Counted from the stretch's first letter, positions 1-6,597 are shown. The stretch is DNA of 11,557 bases from Elusimicrobiota bacterium (GCA_030637365.1 DAOWGR010000129.1:1-11557), one strand, 5' to 3'. Program-made: numbers and translations. Notes: generated by a model from the sequence alone, not told the origin.

Positions 1-585
1 AGCGTCATCGGCAGTGGAGATACTTCCCTGAGAACCTACGCCGGCAGTGCCCATAAAACTGCTGTCCGGAAAATAAAGACCATCGGTCAAAATTCTTACT
101 CCGCCATTAATTACCAATTTTTTATCGGGCGAAGCGGTTCCTATGCCCACATTGCCGGTGGTCGTCATACTGGTAATGGAAATATTGCTTCCGTCTTCAA
201 GTCTTTTTGCCACAAGAGAAAATGCCGCGCTTTGAAAAGGCTCTCTGGGCGAAAGAACATCGCTTTCAATCTGAATTTCAAGATATCTGGCTTCACTGAC
301 GGAGAAAACGGACCAGGGCGGCTCTATTGAAGCGCTGAATATTCCCTGCACCGCATTAACAATTATTTCACCGCTATTCCATATCGCAGTACCGCCTGTT
401 ACCGCGTTATAAATTCTAAAAGTTATATGAACAGGGCCAGTTATCGGAGCATTGTCTTTTTCAAGACGGCCTTGATAATTTATTTCGGTCGGAACGCTAT
501 CCGCGGCGATGTCACCCGCGCAAAGCGGTGAATATAAAATCGTTTGGCAAAATAAAATTATTAAAATAAATTTGAGTGTTTTCAT
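1..585 (-). CDS. Exported tail-fibre-like beta protein, C-terminus beyond window
   Basis: I translated this from ATG at 585 on the minus strand; it stays open for 195 codons to the window edge, so the C-terminus is missing. GGAGG at 591-595 lies 5 bases before the ATG. Residues 1-22 form a typical signal peptide (basic start, hydrophobic stretch, Leu-Cys-Ala before the likely cut), so the protein is exported. Residues 36-126 contain INYQGRL, ITFRIYN and IWNSGE, a beta-sandwich pattern common at the N-terminus of secreted tail-fibre-like proteins. Residues 144-162 match the NVGIGTxxPxxKLxVxG motif that precedes phage tail-fibre or S74-peptidase-type modules. It follows the 651-1223 gene by 65 bases in the same direction, so the two may be co-transcribed. 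A surface-exposed or adhesive role is inference; the missing end would decide whether it carries an S74 autoprotease. Confidence 0.75.
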   Translation of the reverse strand, partial: MKTLKFILIILFCQTILYSPLCAGDIAADSVPTEINYQGRLEKDNAPITGPVHITFRIYNAVTGGTAIWNSGEIIVNAVQGIFSASIEPPWSVFSVSEARYLEIQIESDVLSPREPFQSAAFSLVAKRLEDGSNISITSMTTTGNVGIGTASPDKKLVINGGVRILTDGLYFPDSSFMGTAGVGSQGSISTADDA

Positions 586-608
586 ACTTTCCTCCAAAAA
601 TTAACTGC

Positions 609-644
609 AGATTAAGGCAAAGGTTGAGGTAAAGAAAAAGGGAA
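609..644 (+). repeat. Six degenerate AG-led hexamers in spacer
   Basis: Six consecutive 6-base units each begin with AG (for example AGGCAA, AGGTTG, AGGTAA). They are preceded by AACTGC at 603-608 and fill most of the spacer between the two minus-strand genes. The 39 bases from 603 match 28 of the 39 bases from 3878. Only the period and the AG positions are conserved. Confidence 0.55.
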
Positions 645-650
645 ATTCTT

Positions 651-1223
651 TTATCTGATGACAATCATCTTTCCTTTTTTGCTTGAGTTTGCTCCTTCAA
701 TGATATAAATATACAAACCGCTTGCTACATATTTTCCCGCCGCGGTTCTAAGATTCCAGCCAATGCTGTCAATATTGCTGTCTTTTTCTATGGTTTTTAA
801 ATATTCTCCGCTAAGAGTGTAAATCTTTATTTTTGCTCTGAGCGTAAGTCTTGTGAATGTAATGCCCATACAACCGTTTTTCATACTGCAAGGATTCGGA
901 TAAACATGAGCTCCCGAAACATCCGCTTGCGGCGGACGCCATGAATTGAGAACTCCCAAATTAACCGTGTATCTTGCCCCCTGAAGCAATGTTCCACCAA
1001 GTTTTCCGCTTGTTCCCATTAGAGAATATGGTCCGCCGATTTTGGGATTATTAGCGGGCACGGAAGTTGTTTCCGATATTAAAATGCGATAAATTGGAGA
1101 ACTGATAAGGGCATTGACTCCGTTATATGATAAAAAGACAAATACTGTCAAAAGAAATAAAAACGGGAATTTCAATAATACTTTTAAGTTTAATTTTGTC
1201 AAAATTCTTGATATTTTTCCCAT
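651..1223 (-). CDS. Exported protein with FlgD/T9SS-like C-terminal domain
   Basis: A 190-residue protein with a hydrophobic segment at about residues 13-34 after a lysine-rich start, read as a signal peptide or anchor. Residues 43-95 have the spaced Tyr and Gly pattern (PIYRI, GPYSLMG, GARYTVNLG) of short repeats seen in secreted proteins of uncultured Gram-negative phyla. From about residue 106 the C-terminal module begins with VYPNPC and continues through KIKIYTLSGEYLKTI, GWNLRTAAGKYVASGLYIYII and a terminal KKGKMIVIR. This resembles FlgD Ig-like domains and T9SS type A sorting tails. Whether it is a true sorting signal depends on the genome having T9SS components, none of which is here. 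It is the first gene of the minus-strand pair, with a TATAAT-containing promoter just upstream. The module call is firm; the function of the protein is unknown. Confidence 0.7.
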   Translation of the reverse strand: MGKISRILTKLNLKVLLKFPFLFLLTVFVFLSYNGVNALISSPIYRILISETTSVPANNPKIGGPYSLMGTSGKLGGTLLQGARYTVNLGVLNSWRPPQADVSGAHVYPNPCSMKNGCMGITFTRLTLRAKIKIYTLSGEYLKTIEKDSNIDSIGWNLRTAAGKYVASGLYIYIIEGANSSKKGKMIVIR

Positions 1224-1251
1224 AATACCCTGCGCCCCATGAGCGGTTTAT

Positions 1252-1279
1252 ATTATAATATTATATGGTCATCATACAA
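1252..1279 (-). promoter_or_regulatory. Putative promoter of the minus-strand pair
   Basis: On the minus strand there is a perfect TATAAT at 1257-1252, with TTGTAT at 1279-1274 as a possible -35 box and a 16-base spacer. The start codon at 1223 lies 28 bases further on. The stretch 1250-1266 is nearly pure A/T, so chance -10 matches are likely and the -35 box is imperfect. Confidence 0.4.
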
Positions 1280-1338
1280 AATCAATGTTAAGGAAATATT
1301 TCATTCCCATCTACGCTGTTTGTTGCCTGTCACGGCTA

Positions 1339-1373
1339 ACGGCTCTCTGATTTCTGACTTCTATCTTTCCCCT
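1339..1373 (-). repeat. Degenerate 7-base tandem units in divergent spacer
   Basis: On the minus strand, about five 7-base units run from 1373 to 1339, including AGATAGA, AGTCAGA and AATCAGA. The 10-mer AGAAGTCAGA within them recurs exactly on the plus strand at 8902-8911. The region is non-coding, between the divergent promoters. Confidence 0.45.
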
Positions 1374-1376
1374 ATT

Positions 1377-1385
1377 TGCTATAAT
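1377..1385 (+). promoter_or_regulatory. Extended -10 promoter of the heptosyltransferase gene
   Basis: TGCTATAAT is an exact extended -10 element (TGnTATAAT). A convincing -35 box at 16-18 bases is absent, as is common for extended -10 promoters. Transcription would start near 1392, leaving a leader of about 19 bases that contains the GAGG ribosome site. Confidence 0.5.
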
Positions 1386-1410
1386 TCTAATTAAGAGGTA
1401 GCAATTCTCT

Positions 1411-2907
1411 ATGAAAACCAATCCTAAAATACTTATTATGCGGCTGTCTTCTCTCGGAGACATCATATTGATATCTCCCGTTATAAAAAACATTAAAGCC
1501 AAATGGCCAAACGCGGAAGTATTTCTGCTTACAAAACCCCAATACGCGAAAGCTATCGCCAATAATCCTCTAATATCTCAAGTGTGGCCTTTTACCAATA
1601 TTTCTAAAACGGTCAAAAAAATAAATCATGAAAATTTTGATTATCTGCTGGATTTGCACTCAAATTTAAAAACATGGCTTATCACTTTTTTATGTTCGTC
1701 AAAAAAAATATTTCGCTATAATAAAGACTCTCTTTCCAGAAGGCTTTTTGTAAATTTTAAAACGCAGAACTGCGCGCTTCAAAAACACACCGTAAACCGC
1801 TACCTTGAAACGCTTAAAGAGCTTAATATTCCGATAATTTTCAAAATACCCGAAATCAGTGATTGGGCTTTGCTTTATAAAAAAAACAAATCTTCTCTCA
1901 GACTTAAAAATATATGCGTTTTGCAAACCGCTTTTCTCGGCGATTGCGCTCTTACTCTTCCTTTAATTGAAAAAATTAAAAGTTCAGCCGCGAATTCTCG
2001 CATCACCGTAATAAGCCGCCCTGAAACCAGTCAGGTTTTTAAATCATCAAGTTCCGTGGATAATGTGATTATAGACAATAAAAGGAATTCCAAATTTTTT
2101 TTTCCTGAATTCATTAATCTTGTAAAACAAATAAAATCCGAAAACTTTGACATAGCTATCATTCCTCACAGATCAATCAGAAGCGCATTGCTTGTTTTTT
2201 TGGCAAAAGTGCCGATAAGAATAGGATTTTCCGAAAGCGCCGGAAAAATATTTTTAAATAAAGTGGTGCCGTTTTCATGGCTATTGCATGACGCGGAAAG
2301 AAATCTCACTCTTCTTTTGCCTTTAATTGAAAACGCGGATCCGCTTATGGCAAAGCTTACTGTTTCGGAAGGAATATTGGAAAAATTTAAAATTACCGAT
2401 GATATTTCCATAGGCATAAATCCGGGCTCCGCTTGGCCGACAAAACGCTGGCCCAAAGAACGCTATGGCAAACTCATAAAACTGCTTTATAATAAATACA
2501 AAAAGAAAATACTGATAATTGGCAGTAAAAAAGAAATTCAATGGAATAGCGAAATTGAAAATATCGCCGGAAAGGACGCTTGCGTAAACATTACTGGTAA
2601 AACATCCATTGAAGAGCTTATGGGGCTGATTAAAAATTTGAAACTGTTTATTACCAATGATTCCGGACCTATGCATATAGCGGCCGCGTTCGGCATAGAA
2701 GTAATCGCGATATTCGGGCCGACAACAAAAGAACTCGGTTTTTTTCCATACAGCAAAAAAAGTTTTGTCATAGAGGAAAATCTTCAATGCCGGCCTTGCG
2801 CGCTTCACGGTTCAAAAAAATGTCCAAGAGGACATTTTTTATGCATGAATCTTATCAGTGTCAACCGGGTTTATACAAAAGTGTTAGAGACCTTTGTAAA
2901 CGCGTAA
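1411..2907 (+). CDS. LPS heptosyltransferase (WaaF-like) with extra N-terminal domain
   Basis: Family-9 glycosyltransferase of 498 residues; these usually have about 340. It should transfer heptose from ADP-heptose to the LPS inner core at the inner face of the inner membrane. Residues 167-498 are a complete enzyme: an N-terminal Rossmann start with QTAFLGD (172-178), the donor-site motif NPGSAWPTKRWP (337-348), TNDSGPMHIA (415-424), and a C-terminal cysteine pattern C460, C463, C471, C478 typical of heptosyltransferase II. Residues 5-145 are another N-terminal domain, with RLSSLGD (11-17), a DLHSN segment (81-85) and HTVNRYLETLKELNI (126-140), ending where the interdomain linker would begin. 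The order is therefore N-N-C. The frame is continuous, with no sign of a recent frameshift. GAGG at 1395-1398 is 12 bases from the ATG, rather far. The family is certain; the exact acceptor is not. Confidence 0.9.
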   Translation: MKTNPKILIMRLSSLGDIILISPVIKNIKAKWPNAEVFLLTKPQYAKAIANNPLISQVWPFTNISKTVKKINHENFDYLLDLHSNLKTWLITFLCSSKKIFRYNKDSLSRRLFVNFKTQNCALQKHTVNRYLETLKELNIPIIFKIPEISDWALLYKKNKSSLRLKNICVLQTAFLGDCALTLPLIEKIKSSAANSRITVISRPETSQVFKSSSSVDNVIIDNKRNSKFFFPEFINLVKQIKSENFDIAIIPHRSIRSALLVFLAKVPIRIGFSESAGKIFLNKVVPFSWLLHDAERNLTLLLPLIENADPLMAKLTVSEGILEKFKITDDISIGINPGSAWPTKRWPKERYGKLIKLLYNKYKKKILIIGSKKEIQWNSEIENIAGKDACVNITGKTSIEELMGLIKNLKLFITNDSGPMHIAAAFGIEVIAIFGPTTKELGFFPYSKKSFVIEENLQCRPCALHGSKKCPRGHFLCMNLISVNRVYTKVLETFVNA

Positions 2908-2914
2908 GTTGTTT

Positions 2915-2945
2915 TTTACCTTTGAACTCGCTTCCGCGCTATAAT
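2915..2945 (+). promoter_or_regulatory. Possible promoter in the 2908-3058 spacer
   Basis: A perfect TATAAT lies at 2940-2945, with TTTACC at 2915-2920 as a poor -35 box and a long 19-base spacer. It would start a short transcript near 2952 that runs into the hairpins and T-run at 2987-3043, or reads into the deacetylase gene. The evidence is weak. Confidence 0.25.
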
Positions 2946-2986
2946 GGTGGTGCAGAATATTATGACTCTAAACTTTCAACTCTACT

Positions 2987-3043
2987 CTGATATACATCAG
3001 GGTACCATGGGTTTATCCCATGGTAAACTCTAAACTTTTTTTT
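2987..3043 (+). terminator. Two hairpins followed by a T-run, terminator-like
   Basis: A small hairpin (CTGAT at 2987-2991 with ATCAG at 2996-3000) is followed by a perfect 9-base stem, TACCATGGG at 3003-3011 with CCCATGGTA at 3017-3025, loop TTTAT. Eight T's follow at 3036-3043. The T-run starts 11 bases after the stem, further than in a standard intrinsic terminator, so termination after the heptosyltransferase gene is plausible but not certain. The 12-mer ACTCTAAACTTT occurs on both sides, at 2965-2976 and 3027-3038. Confidence 0.4.
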
Positions 3044-3051
3044 GATACAAT
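3043..3051 (+). promoter_or_regulatory. Extended -10 promoter, probably giving a leaderless mRNA
   Basis: TGATACAAT fits the extended -10 pattern TGnTAnAAT and ends 7 bases before the deacetylase ATG at 3059. Normal spacing puts the transcription start at or next to that A. No ribosome-binding sequence precedes the ATG, and TAG at 3053-3055 in the same frame excludes an earlier start, so the gene is probably read from a leaderless transcript. Confidence 0.4.
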
Positions 3052-3058
3052 GTAGCTT

Positions 3059-3874
3059 ATGGAACTGTTTTTAGCCTTGATAATTTTGGCATTTATTGTC
3101 TTGTTCAACTTGCGCTGGACATGGTGGCGTTTCTTTAAAAAAGGGCTTCCCGTTCTTGTCTATCATAAAATAGGTTATCCTCCGGAAAATTCAAAATTGC
3201 AAAATTTATGGGTAAAACCCGAAAAATTTGAGAAACAAATGGAATATTTAAACAAACACGGCTATACAACGGTGCATTTTTCCGATATTTTGGCGGATTT
3301 CAAGGGAGAAAAAAAACTGCCGGAAAAATCGGTGCTGATAACATTTGACGACGGTTATGAAAACAATTACACTTATGCCTATAAAATTCTAAAAAAGCTA
3401 AACGCTAAAGGGAATATTTTTTTGGTTTACAATACCATAGGCAAGGTGAACACTTGGCACAATACTCGGAGCGAACCATGGATTAATATGGCGTCAATGG
3501 AGATGATTAAAGAGATGTCTGGCAGCGGCATAATGGAATTTGGCGCGCATACGATGAATCATCCCAATTTGCTTTCATTGTCGCCCGACATGGTCAGTTG
3601 GGAAATAAGAGAATCAAAAAAACAACTTGAAACCGCTCTTGAAACCGAAATATGCTCGTTCGCTTATCCTTATGGCGCCGGCGCTTATGAAGATAAGGTA
3701 AGAACCGAAGTCCTTAACGCGGGATTTGTTTTTGATTTTAGCTTTAAACAAGGCAAAACCCCGTGGCCATGGGAAAGAAAATCCGTTCCGATAGACCGGC
3801 TTTTTATTAAAAACGATGAAAATAATCTTGATTTATATCTGCATCTCACAAGAGGAAACTCAAGATTAATATAA
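3059..3874 (+). CDS. Membrane-anchored NodB-type polysaccharide deacetylase
   Basis: A 271-residue carbohydrate esterase family 4 (NodB) protein. Residues 3-18 form one hydrophobic helix at the extreme N-terminus, which should anchor it with the catalytic domain outside the cytoplasm. PVLVYHKIG (31-39) is the usual opening of PgaB/IcaB-like members. TFDDGY (95-100) supplies the catalytic base and metal-binding aspartates, HTMNHP (164-169) the two metal histidines, and FAYPYG (201-206) the third motif. All key residues are present, so the enzyme should be active, removing N-acetyl (or possibly formyl) groups from a sugar. The substrate is not shown: a core or O-antigen sugar is suggested by the LPS neighbours, but peptidoglycan or exopolysaccharide is possible. 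The start is fixed by an upstream in-frame stop at 3053. Confidence 0.88.
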   Translation: MELFLALIILAFIVLFNLRWTWWRFFKKGLPVLVYHKIGYPPENSKLQNLWVKPEKFEKQMEYLNKHGYTTVHFSDILADFKGEKKLPEKSVLITFDDGYENNYTYAYKILKKLNAKGNIFLVYNTIGKVNTWHNTRSEPWINMASMEMIKEMSGSGIMEFGAHTMNHPNLLSLSPDMVSWEIRESKKQLETALETEICSFAYPYGAGAYEDKVRTEVLNAGFVFDFSFKQGKTPWPWERKSVPIDRLFIKNDENNLDLYLHLTRGNSRLI

Positions 3875-3883
3875 ATAAACTGC

Positions 3884-3913
3884 AGGTCAAGACTAAGGTT
3901 TAGATTTAGAAAT
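3884..3913 (+). repeat. Five degenerate AG-led hexamers after the deacetylase
   Basis: Five 6-base units in a row start with AG (AGGTCA, AGACTA, AGGTTT and two more), preceded by AACTGC at 3878-3883. The array begins 9 bases after the deacetylase stop codon. It is the closest relative of the array at 609-644, with the same AACTGC lead and the same period. Confidence 0.55.
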
Positions 3914-3993
3914 AAAACAAAAACTCAGAGATTATGGAATAAGGCCCGGTTTTGCTTAAACTTGATCTTAATCTGCTGTTTAGAGGAGTTAAA

Positions 3994-4197
3994 ATGGAAA
4001 AACAAGATATAGGCAAACTTATAAGTGAACTTGCAAGAACCAATACGGTCTTGTGGCATCAAGAAGACAAAGCCCGCTTAAAAGACGATATTGTGGTAGC
4101 CGCGGCTAAAAGAGAAATAGATAAATTAAATCAGAAAAGAAATGATTTGATAGAAAAAATTGATGAAGCGGTTTTAACCACACTTGGAGAGAAATAA
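3994..4197 (+). CDS. DUF4254 N-terminal half, separate small protein
   Basis: A 67-residue protein starting at the ATG at 3994, preceded by AGAGGAG at 3982-3988 with 5-base spacing. An upstream in-frame TTG at 3952 would add 14 residues but has no such site. The sequence (ISELARTNTVLWHQED, then KREIDKLNQKRNDLIEKID) matches the first conserved part of DUF4254 from memory of Bacteroidetes members, where a WHxED segment is followed by RRIDKSNQxRxDLxExID. Full-length members have about 200 residues; this protein stops after the first helical pair. Its TAA overlaps the next gene's ATG by one base (TAATG), so the two are translationally coupled. It is predicted to be soluble and helical, with no membrane segment. 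The function of DUF4254 is unknown, but it is often found beside family-9 glycosyltransferases, as here. Confidence 0.75.
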   Translation: MEKQDIGKLISELARTNTVLWHQEDKARLKDDIVVAAAKREIDKLNQKRNDLIEKIDEAVLTTLGEK

Positions 4198-4493
4198 TGG
4201 CTGAAACTATCGGAAGCTTAGCGGACAAAATAAGCATAATGGAGCTCAAGATATATCATATGAAAGAGCAAATTGAGAGAAAAGACGCGGATACGGAGCA
4301 TAAGGAAGAATCCGCTCATAAAATGAAAATACTCCAAATGCAAAGAAATGACTTGGAAATTGAGATAAAGGAATTATTTGAGAAATACGCTTCGGGCCAA
4401 GCTCGTCCTAAAATATATCGTCAATTTAAAATGTACAATGACCCGAAGTATACAATAAAAAAGGCAGGGGATAGGGTAAAGGGTTCAGGGTAG
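4197..4493 (+). CDS. DUF4254 C-terminal half, separate small protein
   Basis: A 98-residue protein that continues the DUF4254 pattern where the previous gene stops: ISIMELKIYHMKEQIERKDA (residues 13-32), a central coiled-coil-like helix with LQMQRNDLEIEIKELFEKY (46-64), then PKIYRQFKMYNDP (72-84). Bacteroidetes DUF4254 proteins carry LSILALKIYHM, then LLEQRKDL, then YKQMKMYND in the same order. Its own ribosome site GGAGAG (4186-4191) is 5 bases from the ATG. The two halves total 165 residues and probably form a complex equal to the usual single protein; that is inference. The last ten or so codons lie within a G-rich 7-base repeat, giving a basic Gly/Lys tail absent from the family. An old frameshift in a single gene is an alternative origin, but both parts keep good start signals. 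Confidence 0.75.
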   Translation: MAETIGSLADKISIMELKIYHMKEQIERKDADTEHKEESAHKMKILQMQRNDLEIEIKELFEKYASGQARPKIYRQFKMYNDPKYTIKKAGDRVKGSG

Positions 4494-4494
4494 A
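4462..4494 (+). repeat. G-rich 6/7-base repeat, quadruplex-capable
   Basis: G-runs at 4467-4470, 4474-4476, 4481-4483 and 4488-4490 are separated by 3-4 bases, which meets the usual G3+N1-7 rule for an intramolecular G-quadruplex on the coding strand and in the mRNA. The units include GGGTAAA and GGGTTCA. The array overlaps the last codons and the TAG of the preceding gene. Confidence 0.55.
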
Positions 4495-4552
4495 AAAACA
4501 AAATCATTATGATTCTTAAATTAAAAAAACAGTGGTTTGGAAATTGAATTAT

Positions 4553-5488
4553 ATGCGTCCACTAAGAATATTGATTATAGTTTTTAAAGGGATAGGCGAT
4601 GTTCTTTTAACAACGCCTCTTATCCGCGCTTTAAAAAAACATTATCCGGCTTGTGAAATACATTTTTTAACGAGAAAAGCTTCGGAAAAAATCTTAAAAT
4701 TTAATCCTCATGTGTCTGAAATAATAATAAGAGAAAACGGCGCCCAATCGCGCGTGGCGTTCAAAAAATTTGATATAACGATTGATTTTATGTTGTCGCT
4801 GACATCCGGTTATTACACTCTGCTTTCAAAAGCAAAAAAAAGATTGGCATTTTACAGGCCTTTAGGCTTTCTTTTTTATAATATTCTTCCGCGCCATCAG
4901 CATAAAGGTTATACGGTTTATGATAGGCTTCAAATTTTAGAGCCTCTCGGTGTAGAGCAGGATGGTATTTCTCTTGATTTAAATTTTGATAAAAATCATG
5001 AAAAAACCGCCTCGGACTTTCTTGATAAAAGCAATCTAACCTCTGAAAAAGATTTTATCGTCACGCTTGATATTACAAGTCCGCGAGAATATAGGCAATG
5101 GCCAATGGAAAAATTTGCCGGGCTCGCGGATATGCTAAGCGAAAAACTCAATGCCAAAATCATATTCCTTTGGGGAGGCAATGAGCTTGAATATGTAAAA
5201 AAAGCGCTTTCATATTCCAAGAAAAATCATATTCTTTCAGATAAATTTGATTTGCTTGAGCTTGCCGCGCTTATAAAAAAAAGCCGTCTTCATATCGGCA
5301 CAACCTCGGCGCCAATGCATATCGCGACAAGTCAAAATATTCCCACATTCACAATTTACGGCATAAAAAACGGTCCTGAAAACTGGTCTCCGCCCGGAAA
5401 AACACATGGCCATATCCAAGGGGATTTAATCGAGCTTTCCGTTGAAAATGTTTTTGAAAAACTCAAACACCACATTAAACTATTATGA
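4553..5488 (+). CDS. Family-9 glycosyltransferase (heptosyltransferase-like)
   Basis: A 311-residue GT9 protein from the ATG at 4553; a GTG at 4532 would add seven residues but breaks the usual start directly before the first beta strand (RILIIVFKGIGD). Residues 12-16 KGIGD hold the conserved Gly-Asp near the acceptor site, residues 176-184 SPREYRQWP replace the usual nucleotide-site loop, WGG (207-209) ends the following strand, and GTTSAPMHIA (249-258) occupies the D-S/T-G-x-x-H motif. The aspartate there is Thr, unlike the first glycosyltransferase, and the SAPMHIA form recalls WaaQ-type enzymes. It therefore probably adds a core sugar by the same fold, but donor and linkage are uncertain. 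The ribosome site is weak. The last codons overlap lpxK by ATGA, so the two are coupled. Confidence 0.8.
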   Translation: MRPLRILIIVFKGIGDVLLTTPLIRALKKHYPACEIHFLTRKASEKILKFNPHVSEIIIRENGAQSRVAFKKFDITIDFMLSLTSGYYTLLSKAKKRLAFYRPLGFLFYNILPRHQHKGYTVYDRLQILEPLGVEQDGISLDLNFDKNHEKTASDFLDKSNLTSEKDFIVTLDITSPREYRQWPMEKFAGLADMLSEKLNAKIIFLWGGNELEYVKKALSYSKKNHILSDKFDLLELAALIKKSRLHIGTTSAPMHIATSQNIPTFTIYGIKNGPENWSPPGKTHGHIQGDLIELSVENVFEKLKHHIKLL

Positions 5489-6573
5489 ATCTTGAAAAAT
5501 TAAGAAATAAGATGAAAAACGGTTTTTGGGGTAATTTAACCCTGAATATTTTATCGTTCATTTACGGATTTGCCGTAATTATTCGAAGACTGTTATATGA
5601 AACGGGTTTTTTTAAAAAATTAAGCCTGCCCGCTAAAGTTATTTGCTTTGGAAACATATCAACCGGCGGCACGGGAAAAACTTCAACCATAATACTTGCG
5701 GCGACCGAATTAAAAAAAGCTGGTTTTAATGTCGCCATCATTATGCGGGGCTATAAGCGAAAAAATAAAAAAAGGAAAATCGTCATACTGCATAAAGACA
5801 GAGTATTTTCTCCTGAGGAAGCGGGAGACGAAGCTTTAATGCTTTACGATATTCTTAAAGATTTGTCCATTCCAATCATTGTTTCATCGGACCGTTATAA
5901 AGCGGGAAAAACAGCCATAAAAGAATTTAAAAGCAAGATAATTTTGATGGATGACGGTTATCAGTATTTCAGATTAAAAAGAAACAAAAACATTCTGTTA
6001 ATTAACGCGGCGACAGATTTTCAGAATGAAAGGATTTTGCCGATTGGAAACTTAAGGGAAAATAAAAGCGGAATAAAACGGGCGGATTTAATAATACTGA
6101 CGCATTGCGAACGCGATAATGAAAAAAAACTTGAAGCAATTAAACACTCTATCCGTAAAATAAGTCCAAAAACCGCCATAATAGAAAGCAAGCATGTTCC
6201 GAGGTTTTTTATAAACGCGCTTACTCTTGAAAAAATATCTCTTGACCGCGTTAAAGGCAAAGCAGTCGCCGTTTCCGCAATAGGCGACCCTTCCTCCTTT
6301 GAAGAGAATCTTAAATCTTTGGGATTGAACATATATCAGATATGGAGATTTCCCGATCACCATCGTTTTACGGACGCGGAATTTAAAACCATGGAAAAAA
6401 CCAGAAATAAAGCTTCTTTGATAACAACATGTAAGGATTTTTCAAGATTCCCCAAAAATTGGAGCGAATTAATTAAAAAAAATGTTTATATCCTGTTTGT
6501 TGAAATCGTTTTTTTAGGCGATGGGCATAAAATTTTCTTAAACCGGATTATTGAAAAAGGGAAAAGAACATGA
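5485..6573 (+). CDS. lpxK: Tetraacyldisaccharide 4'-kinase LpxK
   Basis: A 362-residue enzyme of lipid A synthesis that uses ATP to phosphorylate the 4' position of the tetraacyl disaccharide 1-phosphate at the cytoplasmic face of the inner membrane. Residues 20-41 form the N-terminal amphipathic membrane helix with the family's IRRLLYE element. The P-loop is GNISTGGTGKT (56-66), followed by RGYKRK (88-93), GDEALML (114-120), the DDGYQ motif (156-160, normally DDGFQ) and FPDHHRF (289-295). TTCKD (314-318) matches the C-terminal T-KD motif. Length and all catalytic motifs are normal. It starts inside the stop codon of the glycosyltransferase gene (ATGA), which indicates co-translation. It ends 133 bases before gmhB, in a spacer that holds a GC-rich palindromic element. 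Confidence 0.96.
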   Translation: MNLEKLRNKMKNGFWGNLTLNILSFIYGFAVIIRRLLYETGFFKKLSLPAKVICFGNISTGGTGKTSTIILAATELKKAGFNVAIIMRGYKRKNKKRKIVILHKDRVFSPEEAGDEALMLYDILKDLSIPIIVSSDRYKAGKTAIKEFKSKIILMDDGYQYFRLKRNKNILLINAATDFQNERILPIGNLRENKSGIKRADLIILTHCERDNEKKLEAIKHSIRKISPKTAIIESKHVPRFFINALTLEKISLDRVKGKAVAVSAIGDPSSFEENLKSLGLNIYQIWRFPDHHRFTDAEFKTMEKTRNKASLITTCKDFSRFPKNWSELIKKNVYILFVEIVFLGDGHKIFLNRIIEKGKRT

Positions 6574-6597
6574 CCCCGTTATTTTCCGTTCTATCAC

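Noticed and set aside
1311..1562. 83-codon minus-strand frame across the divergent spacer
   Set aside because: It is antisense to the start of the heptosyltransferase and its end is made of the degenerate repeat; no start signal.
2323..2808. 161-codon open frame on the minus strand
   Set aside because: It lies wholly antisense to the conserved C-terminal domain of the heptosyltransferase and its translation has no recognisable motif.
2787..2990. 67-codon plus-strand frame at the end of the heptosyltransferase
   Set aside because: Most of it is an alternative reading of the conserved cysteine tail and it lacks a ribosome site.
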